Assembly (NCBI GenBank): GCA_014155875.1 | Contig: JACEFZ010025808.1 | Span: 728,501 to 792,500 of the forward strand | Reading direction: 5' to 3' | DNA: 64,000 bases | Source of the DNA: Cepaea nemoralis | Taxonomy: Eukaryota > Mollusca > Gastropoda > Stylommatophora > Helicidae | In this document: positions 58,975 to 64,000 of the stretch, one piece after another | Numbering within the stretch: position 1 is the stretch's first letter | How the letters are laid out: each line of letters begins with the position of its first letter | Made by a program: the position numbers and the translations under genes | The notes under the pieces: generated by a model | Database searches by the model: none | What the model was told of the DNA's origin: nothing | What the model saw: the letters and a program-made list of their open reading frames with translations, nothing else

Positions 58975-59044
58975 GTTGTTTGCCGTGTCGTTTCTATGGG
59001 ATTGGATTCAATATTTGTTTTCTCAATTGTTTCTAAAGTTAAAG

Positions 59045-59440
59045 TTAATTGCATACCTTTACAGGACGTAGCAGTCAGCTCCAGCATATTTTGGCTGTTT
59101 GTGATCTCTGTTTCTCACCATTGAACCATCGGTGTAGATCACAATGTCACTTTGATGTGCGTTGCATGGGATCTCTGTTTGGCTTGCTGCCCATTCTCTG
59201 CATTCACGATCCAGTGTTATTATTACCTTGTGCCAGCCCAGCATGTCTTCTTGTACTTTTACTCACTGTTTTTCACGATCAATATTCTCTGTTTCACACA
59301 CCTGGCTGATAGATATTTATGTGCCGATAGTAATGGTTCCAGAAGCAGTTTAATTATGTGTCCGTCTGCCCTTCCTAGGAGTTTAGAGTATCGGCCATAT
59401 CCTTTGGTCACTCCCTGCAGCACCTTTCTCCCCAGGACGT
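59045..59440 (-). mobile_element. SINE family 4 3' end and RNase H element remnants upstream of NEK9
   Basis: 59045-59112 matches the SINE 3' body in reverse. From 59113 the reverse frame reads DRECREWAASQTEIPCNAHQ then SDIVIYTDGSMV, an RNase H start. Around 59290-59440 the reverse gives a GVTKGYGRYSKLLGR-like C-terminal part in front of it, so two fragments are joined out of order. Only about 70 bp separate this from the NEK9 start codon. Confidence 0.78.
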
Positions 59441-59559
59441 AATGATCTGTCTGTTATAAAACATACAAACCAACACATAAACAATGCAGCTATTGACATT
59501 CATAAAAGTAAAGAGAGTAAATACACCTTTTCCCAGTGCTTCTTCTAATAGTATATGCC

Positions 59560-59755
59560 GTGTGCAGTTGGTTATCGGATCTGTCCACAGCCGTGTGGCG
59601 TTAGTTATCGGATCTGTCCACAGTCGTGTGGCGTTAGTTATCGGATCTGTCCATAGCCGTGTGGCGTTAGTTATCGGATCTGTCCATAGCCGTGTGGCGT
59701 TAGTTATCGGATCTGTCCATAGCCGTGTGGCGTTGGTTATCGGGTCTGTCCAGCC
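59560..59755. repeat. 33-bp tandem repeat, 6 copies
   Basis: The unit is GTTATCGGATCTGTCCATAG plus CCGTGTGGCGTTA. The 33-bp period gives an 11-residue repeat frame, an artefact. Confidence 0.93.
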
Positions 59756-60040
59756 TTGCTGGACTCTTCATTGCCCTCGATACGACGTTATCTCAGAACC
59801 CCCCACCTGATCAACCTGACCTTGACCCACGTTGCGTTACATTACACTTAACCTGATGTAATCAAATGACCCCAGCAACGTATCTCGAAAAACACTTGAC
59901 CTTTGGAGGTCCAGGTCCCAAAGCCAATATCTGACGTGGTAATACTTTACACGTAAACACAAGAAATAAATGGGGGGAACCGTTGAGGCCACTAAGACGA
60001 TTACATAAATAGACACACATAGTATTATTTGACGCTCACA

Positions 60041-60141
60041 GAAGAAGAAGAAGAAGAAGAAGAAGAAGAAGAAGAAGAAGAAGAAGAAGAAGAAGAAGAA
60101 GAAGAAGAAGAAGAAGAAGAAGAAGAAGAAGAAGAAGAAGA
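60041..60141. repeat. (GAA)n microsatellite, about 33 copies
   Basis: Pure AAG run. Upstream of NEK9. Confidence 0.95.
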
Positions 60142-60189
60142 AAATAGAGATTAGAAGACGCACTAGACAACATAAAATTTGAAAGCTGT

Positions 60190-60302
60190 AATAGTTACCA
60201 ACCGGGATCGAACCTGTCGCCTCCAAATGACGACGGCGCCTCGCTGCAGGAACAAGTGTACTTCGACAGTGTCTAGTTGGTCGTGCGTCGAAGTACACTT
60301 GT
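60190..60302 (-). repeat. tRNA-like head plus perfect 16-bp hairpin
   Basis: ACAAGTGTACTTCGAC (60252-60267) and GTCGAAGTACACTTGT (60287-60302) are perfect reverse complements around a 19-nt loop. Next to it, reversed, CAGCGAGGCGCC and GGTTCGATCCC look like tRNA A/B-box regions. Possibly a small SINE or a tRNA-related remnant. Confidence 0.6.
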
Positions 60303-60469
60303 ACGATTGGTATTTGTCATTCTTCTATCAATACAAGTCTGCGTTTAGCATCATGTGGCCAACACACATCAAGGCATGTCAAAAGAGGTTTTTATTGACC
60401 TTTTAGAAATGATATTTTAAGTTCACATTTTGAACTCAAGCTTAGCCCATAGACATGCAACTAGTTCTA

Positions 60470-60745
60470 GTGCGCTGGACTGATTAAAGTGTCATTTACT
60501 GCCAACATAGAACCTTGCGGTGTATGGCTGAGGGGTTTGCACTGGACTGATTAAAGTGTCATTTACTGCCAACATAGTACCTTGCGGTGTATGGCACAGG
60601 GGTTTGCACTGGACCGATTTTGCATGTGAATTAGCTTTCCCTATTACCAGTGCCCCTCACCATCAGGCGAACCCACTCCAACTTCTGAGGTACTCGTAAT
60701 TAACGTTCCCAAGTCAAGGATGAGAAGTCAACATTTTAGTCCGAG
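60470..60745 (-). mobile_element. SINE family 1/2 composite with tandem 66-bp duplication
   Basis: GTCATTTACTGCCAACATAG and CCTTGCGGTGTATGG occur twice (60491, 60557), the reverse of the SINE 1 3' end. A family 2 body (GAACCCACTCCAACTTCTGA) follows and is cut at 60755 by a LINE insertion, then resumes at 61522. Confidence 0.8.
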
Positions 60746-60755
60746 TGACAGGTGT

Positions 60756-61521
60756 ATTAATTGCAGACAATGCGCAGGACCTGCAACAATTAGTAGATAC
60801 GGTTGTTGTACACAGTGAGCAACTGGGGTTAGAATTAAATTGTAAAAAGACTCAGGTTATGGTCGTCACTAGGAAGAAAGAAGTGTCACAATGTAATATA
60901 CAAGTAAATGGAAATATTCTTCAACAAGTGAATCGATACAATTATCTTGGAACAGTTATAACATCTGATGGGAGATGCCTTGAAGAGATTAGAACAAGAA
61001 TCGCCATTGCGAAAGTAGCCTTTAGCAAGATGAAAAACATTCTGACCAATAAAAAGATGTCAATTGAAACGAAAAAAAGAGTGTTGAGGGGATACATAGA
61101 GCCTGTTCTTTTGTATGGATGTGAAACTTGGACAATGAGCAGTCAAGCTGAAAAGCATCTGATGGCTGCAGAAATGTGGTTCCTGAGGAAAAGGCAAAGA
61201 ATACCATGGACAGACAGGAAAACCAATGACCAAGTACTACAGGAGACAAATGAACATCGTAAACTGATTAGAGAAATTAGATGTAGGCAGTCAAAAATTT
61301 TTGGACATGTTATGAGAAGAAATGGATTGGAGAACTTAGTGACAACTGGCAAGATCGAGGGGAACAGACCAAGAGGAAAATACCTGGATGGCTTGGCCAA
61401 ATGGCATGGACGAGACAGGAACAGTGAGCTGATCCACGACACTGGTGATAGAGCGAAATGGGGAATCATGACCGCCCACACTTTCCGGCATGGCACATGA
61501 TTGATTGATAGATTGATTGAT
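60756..61521 (+). mobile_element. RTE-like LINE, 5' truncated, longest open copy
   Basis: About 248 codons open to 61500: [96 protein letters not shown], ending HTFRHGT. A (GATT)n tail follows. TGACAGGTGT flanks it (60746-60755, 61522-61531). It starts just after the RT catalytic YADD, so it is not active. Confidence 0.92.
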
Positions 61522-61740
61522 TGACAGGTGTTAGGAGTTGAACCCACTAACTCGGCTCACCACACCCGGAAGTTTCTTCTTTTTTTTTGTTCACTCGCTT
61601 AAACTCGAGCGTAGTCCTTGCACACTGTTTAAAGTAGTAAAGGGCTGAGTTTTGCGTGTGGGTTTGCTTTCCCTTTTGCCGGTGTCCCTCGTCATTCAGG
61701 CCAACCCACTGCGATTTCAGAGGTACGCTATGCTCTCGAC
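61522..61740 (-). mobile_element. SINE family 2: remainder of the split copy and a second copy
   Basis: 61522-61580 continues the interrupted copy (GGAGTTGAACCCAC is the reversed B box). From about 61580 a second, diverged copy follows (TGCTTTCCCTTTTGCCGGTG, CAACCCACTGCGATTTCAGA). Confidence 0.72.
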
Positions 61741-62280
61741 GGTCTGTGCACTTGGTAAGCCAAATTTAAGGGGAAACAAATACCTCTTTTTCACGGGAAC
61801 ATAATATTCATTTTATTGTTTGAAAGGGACGTAACTCGCAAAAGTTTTTTTTATAAAGATGTAATTAGTTACATTAATTGTTAAATGTTTAATATAATGA
61901 CACCATCTATTCACAGTTAACACAATAATTTGATATCCTAAAGTTTCATATAATTTTACTGCTAAAAAATAATAAAATATACTTGTTAATACATTATATA
62001 CAATGACTCAACACTGCAAGCTCCGTGCACGATGTTAACGATGGTCCCCAATGGACGCAATGACATTGTTGTTCTTCACAACGTAGTCGGTCCTCTCCTC
62101 CGTTCTTCTGCTCCCAGCGCATATGGCTCGCAGATTAATTGTACTTTAATGACTTTGCAGCGTTCGAAAATATTGCATATCCAAGTTTTGCATTTAGCTG
62201 TTATGTTGCATGAACTTTACAGAGGGTATTCTTGGACCGGCAATATTTTCAAACACTGCAAAGTTATTAAAATACAATCA
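61741..62280. other. Upstream AT-rich region, nothing recognised
   Basis: 61800-62000 is very AT-rich. No coding or repeat signal was identified. Confidence 0.4.
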
Positions 62281-62475
62281 ATCATAGCCAGTCTGTAGAA
62301 CTGCCGAAACAGCTTCTTATCAACTCAGTGTGTCTGTATTTCTTTCTGTCTGTCTCTGTCCATTCGTCGGTCTGTTCGTGTCTTTGTCTGCTTGATGACA
62401 TTCATAACCTGTCTGAATAACTGCTGGATCAGTCTGGTTTCACGTCCCACCAACTCTCTGTTTGTCTGTAAGTCT
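62281..62475 (-). pseudogene. Two degenerate copies of the end of the 62528-62651 exon
   Basis: Reversed, 62395-62475 reads NRELVGRETRLIQQLFRQ followed by GTTATG, and 62281-62330 reads ELI-RKLFRQFYRLAMI-like text with an indel. Both parallel NRELIGRLTRMNQQFCRL of the intact copy, so the exon 3' half and donor were duplicated in tandem and decayed. Confidence 0.65.
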
Positions 62476-62527
62476 ATATCGGTCTGTCGATCTGTTCATG
62501 TCTTGGCCCTACATATGACACACATAC

Positions 62528-62651
62528 CCAGACGGCAGAACTGCTGGTTCATCCTAGTCAAACGTCCGATCAACTCTCGGTTTTGTTCCATCAATTGCTC
62601 ACATTGCTTGGTGATGGCAGCACGCTCGGCACGGGGGGTACTTTCTCCCCT
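62528..62651 (-). CDS. Possible coiled-coil exon of another minus-strand unit
   Basis: 124 bp between an acceptor TTGCAG|AGGGGA and a donor CTGG|GTATGTG. One frame is open: RGESTPRAERAAITKQCEQL, MEQNRELIGRLTRMNQQFCR then LG. The Q/E/L/R spacing suggests a coiled coil. It lies upstream of the NEK9 start, so it cannot be part of that transcript. It loosely resembles the coiled coil near the NEK9 C-terminus, so it could belong to a tandem NEK9-like paralogue, another gene or a pseudogene. The RTE fragment begins within 10 bp of the acceptor. Confidence 0.5.
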
Positions 62652-62657
62652 CTGCAA

Positions 62658-63187
62658 TATAGCAATAATAATGGGAGATTTTAATGCAAAAGTAGGTGCA
62701 GGAAGAGCTGAAAATGAGAAACGCGTTTTATGAAAATTTGGATAGAAATGATGCAGATGACAAATTAATTGAATTTTGCACAGAAAATGAGTTCACGATA
62801 GCCAACACGCTTTTTTAAACAAGAAGACTCTTCACATGGAAGTCTCCGGACAGTATTTTAAAAAAATCAGATAGATTATATTTTAATACAAAGAAGATGG
62901 AGACCAAGCATAACATCTGCAAAAACCCTACAAGTGCAGACTGTGATACAGATCATCAGTTATTAGTAGCAGATTTTAAATTAAAACTAAAAAAGTTTAC
63001 CCGAGGACCAAGGCTACTTCGTTTTGATCTCACAAAAATACCGGATGCATACAACATAGAAGTTAGGAATCGCTTTGGGGTCTTGATGTCTGTACAAGAG
63101 GAAATGACACCTGATGAACTGGCAGTACAAGCTAGAGATATCTTGATAACTGCAGCCAAAGATTTAATTCCGACCAAGAAAAAGAAA
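62658..63187 (+). mobile_element. RTE-like LINE endonuclease/linker fragment
   Basis: IIMGDFNAKVGAGRAENEKR is the endonuclease GDFNA motif. Frame-shifted text follows (ENEFTIANTLF, TRRLFTWKSPDS), then DCDTDHQLLVADFKLKL and ARDILITAAKDLIPTKKKK, the region leading into RTE-type RT. There are several frame breaks. Confidence 0.85.
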
Positions 63188-64000
63188 CTAACACTAGATA
63201 CTGAATTAACACTAACAGATATAACACAAGCGGTTCACGGAATGCAGAAGGGCAAATCGCCTGGCCCTGACAGTATTACCGCTGAATTCTATCAGTTTTT
63301 CTTTCCTCTTCTAGGTCCCCTTTTACTAGCAGTATTCTCTGAATATTTCCACAAACATGAACTCCCATCCAGTTTCAACACGTCTTACATCACTCTTATT
63401 CCAAAGGAGAACACCGACAAGACACTTTTAAAGAGTTCAAACCGATCTCGCTTTTAAATGTAGACTACAAGATTTTAACAAAGACTTTGACGAATAAATT
63501 GAAACCATTAATGGCATCTCTCATTCATGAAGACCAGCAATGTAGTGTACAACACCGGAATATCCAGCAACACACAGAATTCATAAGGAACATCATCAAC
63601 TACACACATCTGAAAAACTGTCAGTCCTCAATTCTCTCTTTAGATCAAGAAAAAGCATTCGACAGAATATCTCATTCATACCTCCACAAAACTCTCTCAC
63701 ACTGCAACGTGGGAAATTATTTTCGGACATGGGTCAAAATTTTATATTTGAAACCGGAAAGTCGGATTCTATTAAACCATACCCTAACCAATTCTTTCAG
63801 GTTGACTAGGTCAGTGAGACAGGGATGTCCCTTGTCCCCATTACTGTACGTTGTCGCTCTAGAGCCACTTCTAGAAAAGATACGACAGGACGACAATGTC
63901 AGGGGTACGTTCATACCAGGGAAGGGTGAACAAAAGCTGCGTGCTTATGCGGACGATACCATTTTCTTTCCGACAACTGAAAAATCTGTACGGATCATTT
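63188..64000 (+). mobile_element. L1/Tx1-type LINE reverse transcriptase, runs off window
   Basis: MQKGKSPGPDSITAEFYQFF, SYITLIPKE, then after a one-base shift near 63430 FKPISLLNVDYKILTK, SILSLDQEKAFDRISHSYL (motif A), RSVRQGCPLSPLLYVVALEP (motif B), LRAYADDTIFF (motif C). The second part is open from about 63428 to the window end. The style is L1/Tx1 rather than RTE. Confidence 0.88.

Overview
The window is animal nuclear DNA: one large intron-rich gene buried in transposon remnants and tandem repeats. The gene, on the minus strand, is NEK9 (Nek9/Nercc1), a mitotic NIMA-family kinase with a C-terminal RCC1 domain. I could place 18 coding exons joined by GT..AG introns, from the start codon at 58974 to the end of the RCC1 domain at 3362. 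That is 2,062 coding bases spread over 55.6 kb, with every splice phase agreeing. The C-terminal tail after the RCC1 domain was not found in the remaining 3.3 kb and probably lies outside the window. The repeat content (RTE-type LINE fragments, Penelope-like 3' ends, tRNA-derived SINEs, and an RNase H element of a kind I associate with gastropods) suggests a mollusc or other lophotrochozoan. That assignment is inference.

Layout in plus-strand order: 1-3361, repeats beyond the last recognised NEK9 exon. 3362-30071, RCC1 and C-lobe kinase exons, with SINEs, a hAT MITE (7281-7700), two RTE copies in inverted orientation (15983-17275), a short LTR element B (22668-24781) and many minisatellites. 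30285-36705, two large satellites (44-bp and 32-bp units), each split by a retroelement insertion. 36960-37065, the catalytic-loop exon with a duplicated splice acceptor. 37372-46593, a Ty3/gypsy-type LTR retrotransposon (element A) in intron 4, with near-identical LTRs and a 4-bp target duplication. 49313-49383, exon 4, followed by a 2.1-kb 44-bp satellite that looks derived from that exon's own splice acceptor. 51600-58974, nested LINE/SINE insertions, further satellites and the first three exons. 58975-64000, upstream DNA holding RNase H, SINE and RTE remnants, a possible coiled-coil exon of another minus-strand unit (62528-62651) and a LINE chimera that runs off the window edge.

Element A is complete in architecture: LTR, primer site, leader, gag, protease, reverse transcriptase, RNase H, integrase, an extra charged frame, a long AT-rich 3' region, a polypurine tract and LTR. 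Its LTRs differ at one of 226 positions, yet four frame breaks interrupt gag-pol. Element B carries a related gag N-terminus and a related LTR hairpin in the opposite orientation and has no pol.

The most unusual signal is the relation between tandem repeats and splicing. A satellite next to exon 4 contains the exon's own acceptor region and is free of AG on the transcribed strand for about 2.1 kb. Exon 5 has a 48-bp in-frame duplication of its acceptor, which could add 16 residues to the kinase catalytic loop. A 32-bp array in intron 2 repeats a juxtaposed acceptor/donor-like motif about 28 times. Limits: all homology calls are from reading translations by eye; no search, alignment or folding was run, and tandem-array edges are accurate to about 10-20 bases.
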